In this document: in pieces, positions 35,336 to 43,689 of the stretch
Layout: each line of letters begins with the position of its first letter
Position numbering within the stretch: position 1 is the stretch's first letter
DNA from: Candidatus Siliceabacter maunaloa
GTDB taxonomy: Bacteria > Actinomycetota > Thermoleophilia > Solirubrobacterales > Solirubrobacteraceae
DNA: 64,000 nt
Assembly (NCBI GenBank): GCA_024330185.1
Contig: JANDLV010000010.1
Coordinates: forward strand, 28,139-92,138
Direction: 5' to 3'
Notes under the pieces: generated by a model
What the model was told of the DNA's origin: nothing
The model's database searches: none
Seen by the model: the letters and a program-made list of their open reading frames with translations, nothing else
Program-made: the position numbers and the translations under genes

Positions 35336-35710
35336 TCACCAGACGATGGGGGCGCCGTAGGCGTGCAGCGCCTCGTCGCCCGACAGCAGCACCGCGCCCT
35401 CCACCGTGGCCTGCGCGACGAGCATGCGGTCAAACGGATCGCGGTGGTGCCAGGGCAGCGTCTCGACCATCTCTGCGTGCGCCAGGGTCACCGGCAGGGC
35501 GACGGCCCCCGCGTCGAGCAACGTCCGAGCGAAGGCTTCGGGTGCGTCCAGCTTGCCGAGGGACCGCTTGATCGCCACCTCCCACACCACTGCCGCGCTC
35601 AAGAGCGCGCGGTTGGAGGGGTCGGTCAAGCACCGGGAGGCCTCGGCGGTGAGGCGACGGTCGTCAGCCAACCACCACAGGGCGGTATGCGTGTCGAGCA
35701 GAAGCTTCAG
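35336..35710 (-). CDS. PIN-domain toxin (VapC family), probable CTG start
   Basis: The product has 124 residues if it starts at CTG 35710, which overlaps the antitoxin stop as CTGA. PIN motifs: KLLLDTHTALWWLADD (Asp), SAAVVWEVAIKRSLGKL (Glu), HHRDPFDRMLVAQA (Asp, Asp) and LLSGDEALHAYG (Asp). This is the PIN subclass usually paired with Phd/YefM antitoxins. The only upstream ATG (35785) would give an Arg-rich, antitoxin-frame shadow, so the rare CTG is the better choice. It converges on the Uma2 gene. Confidence 0.8.
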   Translation of the reverse strand: MKLLLDTHTALWWLADDRRLTAEASRCLTDPSNRALLSAAVVWEVAIKRSLGKLDAPEAFARTLLDAGAVALPVTLAHAEMVETLPWHHRDPFDRMLVAQATVEGAVLLSGDEALHAYGAPIVW

Positions 35711-35943
35711 CGGGCGCCGAACGCGTCGGCGATGTCGTCGGGCAGCTCGTCGAAGTCGTCGGCCATGTGCACGCGCCCGCGCCACGCGCCGCGCACCGTT
35801 CCCAAGGAGGAGGGCTCACTCGCCGGGACCAGGCGGGCCACCGGCTCTCCGTGGCGGGTGATGACCACGTCCTCGCCGGCGCGCGCACGCTCGACGAGTT
35901 GGGAGAGGGTCGTCTTGGCCTCGTGCATGCCGATCTCGATCAT
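35707..35943 (-). CDS. Phd/YefM-family antitoxin
   Basis: The product has 78 residues. The N-terminal fold MHEAKTTLSQLVERARAGEDVVITRHGEPVARLVP is the standard Phd/YefM DNA-binding domain. The C-terminal acidic tail (DDFDELPDDIADAFGAR) would bind the PIN toxin. TATCCT ends 7 bases before the ATG at 35943 and a perfect palindrome lies behind it, so it is likely autoregulated. A start at the second Met (35928) is possible. Confidence 0.85.
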   Translation of the reverse strand: MIEIGMHEAKTTLSQLVERARAGEDVVITRHGEPVARLVPASEPSSLGTVRGAWRGRVHMADDFDELPDDIADAFGAR

Positions 35944-35950
35944 CGGCGTC

Positions 35951-35979
35951 AGGATACCAGTCAGTAGCTAGACTAGCTA
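35951..35979 (-). promoter_or_regulatory. Promoter and palindromic operator of the Phd-VapC pair
   Basis: The -10 TATCCT reads 35956-35951 on the minus strand. TAGCTAG-A-CTAGCTA (35965-35979) is a perfect 7-1-7 palindrome covering the spacer and -35 region, a typical site for antitoxin autorepression. Confidence 0.55.
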
Positions 35980-36084
35980 GCTTTGGGGCGGTGAGCCTCG
36001 CCGCCGCGCCCGCCAGGAGCGAAACGCGTGCCAGAGGCGGCGGAGGAACAGCAGTTGCATGATGCGGGCGATCATGAGAGCGGG

Positions 36085-37152
36085 CTACCCGGGCGCCGTC
36101 GCTGTCGCCGCGGTCGCCGTCGCCGCGGAGCGCCGGGCCTGGGGGAAGGTCGCCAGGCGCTCCTCCTCCTCGTCCCACACCTTGAGGCGCGCTGCCTTGA
36201 TGCCGTCCCACAGCGTGATGGTCGGGACGCTGTGGAAGATCGGGTTCTCGTCGTGGGCGCGCTGCAGGTTGTAGTTGGGGACCCGCGCGCTGAGGTGGTG
36301 GACGTGGTGCAGCCCGATGTTGCCGGTGAAGAACTGCAGCACCTTGGGCAGGCGCAGGTAGGAGCTGCCCTGCAGGGCCGCGTCGGCGTAGCTCCACTCC
36401 TCGTTGCTCTGCCAGACCATGTCCTCGAACTGGTGCTGCACGTAGAAGAGGAAGATCCCGGCTGAGCCGGCCAGCCAGATCGCCGGCGCCTGCACGAGCA
36501 GGTACTGCTGCCAGCCCACCAGCAGGCACAGGCCGCCGACGACGACGACCAGGGCGACGTTGGTGAAGATGATGCTGCGCTTGATGCGCGGGCGCATCGG
36601 GCGCCTGACCAGGCGGGGGAGGATGACCATGGCCCAGAACGGTCCCAGCCCGAACATGACCAGCGGGTTACGATACAGGCGGTAGGCCAGCCGCCCGCCC
36701 CGGGACTTCGCGTGGTACTCGCCGGCGGTGAGCATCGGCACGTCCCCGTCGCCACGGCGCTCGAGATCCCCGGAGGTCCCATGGTGCATCGCGTGGCTGT
36801 GCTTCCAGCTTCCGAACGGCGTGTACACCACCACGCCCAGCACGCGGCCCAGCCACACGTTGGCCCGCCGGGAGGGCAGCAGCGCCCCGTGGGTGCAGTC
36901 GTGGAACATGATGTAGGTGCGCAGCAGGAAGCCGGCGGTGAGCGGGATCAGCGCCAGCACGAGCAGGTAGGAGACGTCGAGCAGGACGTAGCCCAGGACG
37001 GTCAGCGCGACGTAGGGGACGATCGATGTCGCCAGGTCCACCAGCGTGCGCGCCACCCGCGGGCGCTCGTAGGGGGCGATCGCATCGCGCCAGAACGGCC
37101 GCTGCGGATGGCTGGTGACCTCGTCCTGGACTGGTGCTGTCTGCGTGGCCAT
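36085..37152 (-). CDS. Membrane fatty acid desaturase
   Basis: This di-iron membrane desaturase (FA_desaturase family) has 355 residues. The three His boxes are complete: HDCTHG, HSHAMHH and HHVHHL, with four or more TM helices between (VALTVLGYVLLDVSYLLVLAL and others). It introduces a double bond in fatty acyl chains, with electrons from ferredoxin or a similar donor. The C-terminal 20 residues are an Ala/Thr-rich repeat (ATATAATATAPG). ATG 37152 is the first start consistent with family length. Divergent from secG. Confidence 0.9.
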   Translation of the reverse strand: MATQTAPVQDEVTSHPQRPFWRDAIAPYERPRVARTLVDLATSIVPYVALTVLGYVLLDVSYLLVLALIPLTAGFLLRTYIMFHDCTHGALLPSRRANVWLGRVLGVVVYTPFGSWKHSHAMHHGTSGDLERRGDGDVPMLTAGEYHAKSRGGRLAYRLYRNPLVMFGLGPFWAMVILPRLVRRPMRPRIKRSIIFTNVALVVVVGGLCLLVGWQQYLLVQAPAIWLAGSAGIFLFYVQHQFEDMVWQSNEEWSYADAALQGSSYLRLPKVLQFFTGNIGLHHVHHLSARVPNYNLQRAHDENPIFHSVPTITLWDGIKAARLKVWDEEEERLATFPQARRSAATATAATATAPG

Positions 37153-37221
37153 GAGCACATGGTGGCGCAAAAGCGGCGTTCGCGTGCGGCCGCCAGCGTC
37201 CAGCCGGTACCATGCCCCCGG

Positions 37222-37443
37222 ATGCAGGCCGTCTTCTCCGTCACCCAGGTCTTCTTCTCGATCACCCTGATCTTCCTGATCCTGATGCATTCGGGGAAGG
37301 ACGCGGGCCTCTCGGGCGCCTTCGGCGTGGGCAGCAGCACGGGCTCCATCGGCGGCTCGATGGTCGAGCGCAACCTGAACCGCTGGACCGTGGCGGTCGC
37401 TGTCGCGTTCGCGATCAACGCGCTCGTGCTGCTGAAGATCTAG
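37222..37443 (+). CDS. secG: Preprotein translocase subunit SecG
   Basis: This small subunit of the SecYEG channel has 73 residues with the expected two TM helices (AVFSVTQVFFSITLIFLILMH and WTVAVAVAFAINALVLL). The conserved loop GKDAGLSGAFGVGSSTGSIGG sits between them. A TACCAT hexamer 8 bases before the ATG may be its -10. Confidence 0.93.
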   Translation: MQAVFSVTQVFFSITLIFLILMHSGKDAGLSGAFGVGSSTGSIGGSMVERNLNRWTVAVAVAFAINALVLLKI

Positions 37444-37467
37444 GTTCTAGTTGGCTAGTACGCGGCC

Positions 37468-40119
37468 ATGACGTGGAGGGGGGAGGCAGCAGGCCCGGCC
37501 TTCTGGCGGGGGGTCGTCACCGGGGCGGTCTGGCTTGGCGTCGCCGCCTGCCTGCCTGCCGTGGCGAGCGCGCAACCGGGCGACGCAGCGACGTCGCCCG
37601 GCGCCGGGCACGTCACGGAGCACGACCGCACGGCGGTGCTCGAGGAGGAGGTGGAGCGCGAGTGGATGCGCATGACCCCCTCCGAGCGCGACCAGCGCGC
37701 CCGGGCTGCGGTGCGCGCCGCCGACACCACGCCGCCGGCCGGCGAGGCACCGCTCGATCAGGTCGGGCGCTGGGGCGAGCTGATGCCGCTGGACGAGTAC
37801 GCCATCCACGCGTCGCTCCTGCCCACCGGGAAGGTGCTGATCTTCGGCCGTCAGCCGAAGGGGCCGGACGGCACGCGCGAGAACGTGGGCAGGGCGCTCC
37901 TGTTCGACCCCAACCGGCCGGAGGAGGAGCCGAATTGGGTCAACCCTCCGCCCGTCGAGGACACCAACGGCGACGAGCGCATCGACGAGAAGGACGATCC
38001 CGCGGCGATCTACTGCGCGGGCCAGTCGCTGCTGGCCGACGGGCGGGTCTTCCTGGCCGGCGGCAACCTCGCGGAGCCGGGGGAGGGACGTACCGACTTC
38101 TCGGGCCTGAAGAACACGTTCCTCTTCGATCCGTGGACGGAGACGTGGGAGGTGGGGCCGACCATGAACCAGGGGCGGTGGTACCCCAGCCAGGTCAAGC
38201 TGCCCACCGGCGAGATCGCGATCATGAGCGGCTTCGACGAGCACGGCAAGGGGGACACGAACCCCGAGATCGAGATCTACGCCCCGGACGCCACCGCGCT
38301 GGAGCCCATGCCGGCCGGCTGGCGCGCCCCCGATGTCGAGCAGGCCCCGTTTCTCAACTCCCTGTACCCCAACCTCTTCACGCTGCCCGACGGCAACGTC
38401 CTGCTGGCCGGACCGTACGACAGCGACTCGGCGCTCCTCGACGTCTCCGCCCGCGGCGCCGACCGCGCGAAGGGCAGCGCCTGGCGGCAGTTCTCCTCCC
38501 GCCCGAAGGTGCCCCACATGGGCGGCAACGCCGTGCTCGAGCCGCGCCTGGACGCCTTCGCCGGCAGCTCGGACGTGCTGCTGATGGCGGGTGCCGACTC
38601 CACCGGCGCAGGCTTCCACGAGGCCCGCACGACGGTGGAGCGCCTGGATGCCGCCGAAGGGCCGCAGCCGCGCTGGCGCCACACCGGCCTCGACGATCTC
38701 AACCGCGCCCGCTTCTACCCGAATACGGTGCTGCTGCCCGACGGCGGCATCGTGGCGGTCGGCGGCGGGGCTGCGAACGACCAGACGGCGGACGGTGACG
38801 GCCCCTACCACGTGGGCGACACACCCGACGAGCTGCGCCGGGTCGAGCTGCGCACACCTGGTGAGGAGGGGTGGCGCCTGGGGGCCGCGCAGCGGGAATG
38901 GCGCACCTACCATTCGGTTGCAATGCTGCTGCCCGACGGCCGCGTCCTGTCGGGCGGCGACGACTTCCACGAGGGACCGGACCCCGACGTGCCCCTGGCC
39001 GACGAGGTGCGCCGCGACAGCGCTGAGGTGTACACGCCGCCCTACCTCTTCGACGGTGACCGACTCGCGCCGCGACCTGACATCGAGCAGGCCCCGACGG
39101 TCGTGGGCCACGGGACGAGCTTCGGCGTCCGCACGCCGCAGGCCGGCACCGGGGAACGGCCGGTGGCCCGGGCCGTGCTCGTGGCGCCCGCGGCGGTGAC
39201 CCACGGCGCGGACATGAACCAGCGCGTCGTTCCCCTCCAGATCACCGGGACGGTGGCGGGCCGGGGCATAAACGTCGTCGCCCCTCCGACCACCGCCGTG
39301 GCTCCTCCCGGCTACCACATGCTGTTCCTGATCGATGACCAGGGCACCCCGTCGCAGGCACACTGGCTGCAGCTCCTCCCGGACGCCCCCGGGGCCCCCG
39401 CGGTCACGGAGCCGCCACCGCCACCGCCGCCACCGCCGCCGCCACCGCCCGCGCCGGCTCCACCTCTGTCCGCCACCCCTCCACCTCTGGCCGCCACCGC
39501 GCCCGCGCAACCGGCGGCTGCCCCTACGGTCCGCTTCCCCGCGAAGCTGACGGTGCGCAGGGCGCGCGTCGACGACGGGCGGCTGGACCTGCTGCTGCGC
39601 ATCACCAAGCGCGCCGACGGGCCCGTGACGATCAGCTACCGGGCCTCCGGCGAGACGTTTCGCTTCAGCGCGCCGATCGAGGACGGAACCGTACGGGTCG
39701 ACCGGCGGATCCCGGCCGACCAGCGCGACACCGACACCGGCATCGTCGAGATCGCCTACGCCGGCAACGAGCGCGTGCGGCCCACCGACGTCCGCCTGCG
39801 GGCGGCCGACCAGCACGCCCGCCTCGAGCGCGGCGACCTGAGCCTCGAGGAGGGTCGACTGCGCGCGGAGGGCCGTGTCTCGGGGCGCGCGCGGGGAGTT
39901 GTGCGCCTGCGCCTGGCCTACCCGGGCGAGAACGGCGAGGCTGCCCGCTGGGAGGGGACGGCGCGCATACGCGACGGGCGCTGGCGGGCCTCCGTGCTGC
40001 TTCCCCCCGCCGCCCGGGCCGGGGGCCACCTCACGATGGCCTACACCGGCTACCTGCGCTCGCGCGGCGGCGCGATGCGGGGCGAGCAGGACGCCAAGGA
40101 GGTCCTGGCTGTTCCGTAG
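37468..40119 (+). CDS. Galactose oxidase/GlxA-like secreted copper-radical oxidase with C-terminal surface module
   Basis: The product has 883 residues. A signal-peptide-like region (to about residue 36) is followed by a kelch beta-propeller and DUF1929 domain. All galactose-oxidase active-site positions can be placed: Cys183 (YCAGQS) for the Cys-Tyr cofactor, Tyr239 (GRWYPSQ), Tyr481-His482 (RTYHSVAMLLPDGRVLSGG) and His579 (THGADMNQRVVPL). A run of about 13 Pro (around 649-662) leads to a C-terminal module (about 690-883, starting FPAKLTVRRARVDDGRLDLL) also found at the end of the glycosidase at 45447. In Streptomyces the related GlxA acts on a cell-surface glycan. A polysaccharide role is inferred. 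Confidence 0.88.
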   Translation: MTWRGEAAGPAFWRGVVTGAVWLGVAACLPAVASAQPGDAATSPGAGHVTEHDRTAVLEEEVEREWMRMTPSERDQRARAAVRAADTTPPAGEAPLDQVGRWGELMPLDEYAIHASLLPTGKVLIFGRQPKGPDGTRENVGRALLFDPNRPEEEPNWVNPPPVEDTNGDERIDEKDDPAAIYCAGQSLLADGRVFLAGGNLAEPGEGRTDFSGLKNTFLFDPWTETWEVGPTMNQGRWYPSQVKLPTGEIAIMSGFDEHGKGDTNPEIEIYAPDATALEPMPAGWRAPDVEQAPFLNSLYPNLFTLPDGNVLLAGPYDSDSALLDVSARGADRAKGSAWRQFSSRPKVPHMGGNAVLEPRLDAFAGSSDVLLMAGADSTGAGFHEARTTVERLDAAEGPQPRWRHTGLDDLNRARFYPNTVLLPDGGIVAVGGGAANDQTADGDGPYHVGDTPDELRRVELRTPGEEGWRLGAAQREWRTYHSVAMLLPDGRVLSGGDDFHEGPDPDVPLADEVRRDSAEVYTPPYLFDGDRLAPRPDIEQAPTVVGHGTSFGVRTPQAGTGERPVARAVLVAPAAVTHGADMNQRVVPLQITGTVAGRGINVVAPPTTAVAPPGYHMLFLIDDQGTPSQAHWLQLLPDAPGAPAVTEPPPPPPPPPPPPPAPAPPLSATPPPLAATAPAQPAAAPTVRFPAKLTVRRARVDDGRLDLLLRITKRADGPVTISYRASGETFRFSAPIEDGTVRVDRRIPADQRDTDTGIVEIAYAGNERVRPTDVRLRAADQHARLERGDLSLEEGRLRAEGRVSGRARGVVRLRLAYPGENGEAARWEGTARIRDGRWRASVLLPPAARAGGHLTMAYTGYLRSRGGAMRGEQDAKEVLAVP

Positions 40120-40124
40120 GCCGC

Positions 40125-40290
40125 TCAGGTGGTCGCGCCGGTGACCCGCAGGCCGCCGCGCAGGGGTGGGCAGACGACGCCCGAGGCGAAGCGCCGGCCG
40201 CCATCCGTCACGGCGAGGTCCAGCGCCGCCGCGCGGGCCTGCCCCGCGGCACGAGCGACGACCCCGCAGGCCTGGTCTGCATGAGGTCGG
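40125..40290 (-). pseudogene. C-terminal remnant of an unidentified gene
   Basis: The minus-strand frame ending TGA at 40125-40127 reads QACGVVARAAGQARAAALDL and then AVTDGGRRFASGVVCPPLRG. Its third codon positions are almost all G or C, like real genes here. There is no start codon or upstream homologous sequence; the frame dissolves towards 40300. It looks like the surviving 3' end of a gene cut off where the exopolysaccharide region begins. The rest of the 40120-40382 gap holds only the -10 box TACCGT (40371-40376) of the next gene. Confidence 0.35.
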
Positions 40291-40382
40291 TCGGCAGGTC
40301 GAGCACTACGGGTTGAACCTACCTCTCTCGAGGTGCGCGCAGCCTTGGCGCGACGGTCCAGGCGACCAAGTACCGTGCGTGC

Positions 40383-41216
40383 ATGAGTAGCGTGCCACGG
40401 GTGACCATCGTGGTCGTCGCCTCGTCCGTCAGACCTGAGCTCGAGCGGTGCTTCGACTCAGTCGTCCGCCTCGCGGGGATGGAGGTCGAGACCATCCTCG
40501 TGGACAACGCCTCCACCGACGACACGGTCGCCTGGGTCAGGGCGACTCATCCTCAGATCGAGGTCGTCACGCTGCCGCGCAACCTCGGCGTGGCCGCCCG
40601 TGACCATGGCCTGCGCCGGGCTCGCGCCCCCTACACCATGTTCCTCGACTCTGACGCGGTGCTCACCCCCGGAGCGTTGCCTTCGATGGTGGACGCGCTC
40701 GACGCGAATCCCTCGTGGGGCCTCGTCGGTCCGCGGTTGGTGTACGCGGACGGGAGGCTCCAGCTCTCGACCCGGCGCTTCCCGCCGAGACTGCTGCCCC
40801 TGCTGCGTCGCCCGCCTCTCTCCCGGTACTTCGAGAACTGCCGGACGGTCCGTAGGCACCTCATGGCCGACGACCCGCACGACCGGATCCGTCCCGTGCT
40901 ATACGTGCTCGGGGCGTGCCAACTGTTTCGTACCTCTCTGGCGCGCGTCGCCGGTCCGTTCGACGATCGAGTCTTCTTGGGCCTGGACGACGCTGACTGG
41001 TGTATCCGCATTCGGGATGTCGGTGGAGAGATCGTGTATCTGCCCGAGGCGACCGTCGTACACGACTACCGCCGTCTCACCGCCCGCCACCCGCTTTCCC
41101 GCGCCGCATGGCGTCATCTGAGGGCGTTCGCCTACTTCCAGCGCACATATCACTCGCGCCGGGGCGAGCTCCTGGCACTGGAGGAGGAACTCGATCGATG
41201 CAACGCGAACCGGTGA
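40383..41216 (+). CDS. GT2-family glycosyltransferase
   Basis: The product has 277 residues, GT-A fold. VTIVVVASSVRPELERCF, TILVDNASTDDTV and the metal-binding MFLDSDAVLTPG (DxD) are visible. LGLDDADWCIRIRDVGGEIVYLPEATVVHDY follows near the C-terminus, as in rhamnosyl/galactosyl transferases acting on polysaccharide precursors. Its -10 TACCGT ends 6 bases before the ATG. It is the first gene of the exopolysaccharide region. The downstream methyltransferase start overlaps its last 19 bases. Confidence 0.88.
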   Translation: MSSVPRVTIVVVASSVRPELERCFDSVVRLAGMEVETILVDNASTDDTVAWVRATHPQIEVVTLPRNLGVAARDHGLRRARAPYTMFLDSDAVLTPGALPSMVDALDANPSWGLVGPRLVYADGRLQLSTRRFPPRLLPLLRRPPLSRYFENCRTVRRHLMADDPHDRIRPVLYVLGACQLFRTSLARVAGPFDDRVFLGLDDADWCIRIRDVGGEIVYLPEATVVHDYRRLTARHPLSRAAWRHLRAFAYFQRTYHSRRGELLALEEELDRCNANR

Positions 41217-41929
41217 GCCTGGTAGCGCGCGCGAAGCGCACGGAGAACCTCGCGCTGCGGCGGATCCTGCTTCGCGGTCGCGGCGTGATGCATTACGCCG
41301 CGCGCGGCCACGTCGTGCGGTCCCGAACGGTTCGGTCGTACCTTCAGGCGACGCCAGAGCCGAAGCTTCATATCGGCGCCGGTCCACAGCGGCTACCGGG
41401 CTGGTTGGACACGGACCTGATCGCGGGAGAGACCTACCTGGACCTCGAGCGCCCGCTTCCCTTCGCCGCCCGGACGTTCGCCTTCGCCTTCGGGGAGCAC
41501 GTCCTCGAGCATCTCGCCGAGCGCACCGCCACCGTCCTGTTGTGCGAGCTGCGGCGCGTCCTGCGTCCGGGGGGAGTCCTGCGGCTCACCACGCCCGATC
41601 TGCGCAAGATCGTGGCGCTGTACGAGGACCGCAACCCGGTGGTCGCTCTGGCGGATTACGCACGCTTCCTCGATGAGCAGACCGCCAAGCCTCACGAGCG
41701 ACCCTGCCAGGTACTCAACGACTACATGCGGTTGTGGGGCCATCTGTGGATATACGACGAGGAGGATCTGAACGCAAGGCTGTACGCCGCCGGATTCGAG
41801 CGTGTGACGCGCCACGAGACCGGCCACAGCGACCACCCGAGCCTGCGTCACCTGGAGCGTCACGGCGGCGCTGACTGGGTCAACCGGGCCGAGGCCATGT
41901 GCCTCGAGGCGACAGTGTCGGGAGGATGA
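41198..41929 (+). CDS. SAM-dependent methyltransferase
   Basis: The product has 243 residues. A class I methyltransferase core: PKLHIGAGPQRLPGWLDTDL (SAM-binding Gly loop), FAFAFGEHVLEHL (acidic loop) and LRRVLRPGGVLRLTTPDL. This subtype occurs in glycan clusters next to GT2 enzymes and may methylate sugars. ATG 41198 is preceded by GGAGGAGG inside the end of the previous gene, indicating translational coupling. Confidence 0.85.
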   Translation: MQREPVSLVARAKRTENLALRRILLRGRGVMHYAARGHVVRSRTVRSYLQATPEPKLHIGAGPQRLPGWLDTDLIAGETYLDLERPLPFAARTFAFAFGEHVLEHLAERTATVLLCELRRVLRPGGVLRLTTPDLRKIVALYEDRNPVVALADYARFLDEQTAKPHERPCQVLNDYMRLWGHLWIYDEEDLNARLYAAGFERVTRHETGHSDHPSLRHLERHGGADWVNRAEAMCLEATVSGG

Positions 41930-41930
41930 T

Positions 41931-42743
41931 CTGACGCCCGAGGTCTCAGTCGTGATCGTCGCGTGGCGCGCGCGGGAGGACGTCCTGCGCTGCCTCGAGT
42001 CGCTCGACGCGGACGCCGGTCTCTCATACGAGGCGATCGTCGTCGACGACGGCTCCGGCGATGGCACGGTGGAGGCCGTCCGGGCGCGCCACCCCGAGCA
42101 TACGGTGCTTGCAAAGACCGCCAACGAGGGTCTGGTCGCCGGACGCAACGCGGCGCTTGCGCTGGTCCGCGGGCGGTTCGTGGCAATGCTCGACGCGGAC
42201 ACCCTGGTGTGCCCCGGCGCGCTGCGCACGCTCGTGGACGAGCTCGAAGCCCAGCCGCAGGTCGGGCTCGTGGCACCCAAGCTGGTCTACCCCGACGGCC
42301 GACTTCAACTGTCGTGCCGACGCTTCCCAGCGCCCTACCTCCCGTTCCTGCGGCGCGGACCCTACGCCTGGTTGGATCGCGATCCGCGGGCCCACCGGCG
42401 TCATCTCATGATCGACGACAGCCACGCCGTGGCAAGGCCGGTGGTCTGGGTCGCGGGCGCCGCACAGGTCTACCGTGCCGAACTGCCCTCGCTGATCAGC
42501 GGCTACGACACCCGCATCTCCTCCTACGGGGGGGAGGATCTCGACTGGTGCCTGCGCGTCTGGCGCGCGGGACTCGAAGTTCGCTATGTACCCGAGGCGC
42601 GCATCGTCCACGTCTGGCAGCAGGTGACGCACCGCAAGCCCTACGGGCAGCGCAGCCTCCGACAGCTGCGCGACTGGCTCTACCTGCACTGGAAGCACCG
42701 CGCATTACGTCACGACCCGCGGCTGGAGGCAGCGAACGCGTGA
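41931..42743 (+). CDS. GT2-family glycosyltransferase, probable CTG start
   Basis: The product has about 270 residues, closely related to the enzyme at 40383. Motifs: EVSVVIVAWRAREDVLRCLESL, AIVVDDGSGDGTVEAV, VAMLDADTLVCPGA (DxD) and YGGEDLDWCLRVWRAGLEVRYVPEARIVHVW (ED acceptor motif). The GTG at 41952 would cut off part of the first beta strand. CTG 41931 stands 5 bases after GGAGG (41921-41925) and gives the complete fold, so it is preferred. Confidence 0.85.
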   Translation: MTPEVSVVIVAWRAREDVLRCLESLDADAGLSYEAIVVDDGSGDGTVEAVRARHPEHTVLAKTANEGLVAGRNAALALVRGRFVAMLDADTLVCPGALRTLVDELEAQPQVGLVAPKLVYPDGRLQLSCRRFPAPYLPFLRRGPYAWLDRDPRAHRRHLMIDDSHAVARPVVWVAGAAQVYRAELPSLISGYDTRISSYGGEDLDWCLRVWRAGLEVRYVPEARIVHVWQQVTHRKPYGQRSLRQLRDWLYLHWKHRALRHDPRLEAANA

Positions 42744-42750
42744 CCGCGCC

Positions 42751-43689
42751 GTGACGCAGGTCAGCGTCGTCATCCCCACGCTGGATCGTTGGCCGCTGCT
42801 ATCACGGGCGCTGGGCAGCGCGCTTGCTCAACAAGACGTCGATCTCGAGGTGCTGGTCGTCGACGACGGCTCCACCGACGGTACCGAGGAGCGAGTGCGG
42901 GCGCTGCGTGACGATCGCGTCTCCCTGATCCGCCACGACGCCCCCATGGGCGTGGCGACGGCGCGCAACGACGGGATCGATCGCGCACGTGGCGAGTGGG
43001 TGGCCTTTCTCGACGACGACGACCTGTGGGCTCCGTCGAAGCTGAGCCGTCAGATCGAGATCGCTGCCGCACGGCATGCCGGCTGGGCATGGACGGGAGC
43101 CATCGTCGTCGACCAGTGGCTGCGTCCCATACGCACCGTGCCCGGGGCTCCGGCTGATGGCGTGGCGCAGCGGCTGCTCACGAACTGCGTCATCGCCGGA
43201 CCCTCCGCGGTCATCGCACGAACCGACCTCCTGCGTGAGCTGGACGGATTCGACCCGCAGCTCTCGGCCATGGCCGACTGGGATCTGTGGATTCGCCTTG
43301 CCGCCACCGCACCGGGCGCGGCGTGCTCGCCACTGCTGACAGCGTACGTCGAGCACGACACCAACATGCTCGGCGGCGGATCGGACGCCGGGCTCCAGCG
43401 GCCGGAGTTCGAGCGGCTCGCAGGCAAGCACGTGGCGGCCGCGACGGCCTGTGACGTCGAGTTCGGCTGGCGGTGGTGGATCCATTGGGTGGCCTCCCGT
43501 CACCGCTTGGCCGGCCGGCGCACCGCCGCGGCTCGCGCGTACCTGGGGAGCCTGCGCCATGGGGATCCCCGGGGGCTCGGCTACGCGGCGGGCGCGCTCG
43601 CAGGTGACCGCGCGTGGCAGGCCGTGCGCTCCCGCGTGCACGGGGCTCCGCGCACTCCGGACTGGCTCAGCTCCTACCAGTCGACATGA
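42751..43689 (+). CDS. GT2-family glycosyltransferase
   Basis: The product has 312 residues. TQVSVVIPTLDRWPLLSRAL, LVVDDGSTDGTEERV, VAFLDDDDLWAPSKL (DDD metal site) and ADWDLWIRLA are the GT2 landmarks. The C-terminal 80 residues (RWWIHWVASRHRLAGRRTAAARAYL) are typical of bacterial EpsE-type transferases. It starts with GTG 7 bp after the previous stop, and its stop overlaps the flippase start (ATGA). Confidence 0.88.
   Translation: MTQVSVVIPTLDRWPLLSRALGSALAQQDVDLEVLVVDDGSTDGTEERVRALRDDRVSLIRHDAPMGVATARNDGIDRARGEWVAFLDDDDLWAPSKLSRQIEIAAARHAGWAWTGAIVVDQWLRPIRTVPGAPADGVAQRLLTNCVIAGPSAVIARTDLLRELDGFDPQLSAMADWDLWIRLAATAPGAACSPLLTAYVEHDTNMLGGGSDAGLQRPEFERLAGKHVAAATACDVEFGWRWWIHWVASRHRLAGRRTAAARAYLGSLRHGDPRGLGYAAGALAGDRAWQAVRSRVHGAPRTPDWLSSYQST

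Noticed and set aside
35711..35785. VapC start at ATG 35785
   Set aside because: The extra 25 residues are Arg-rich antitoxin-frame shadow, and the PIN fold begins at KLLLDTH.
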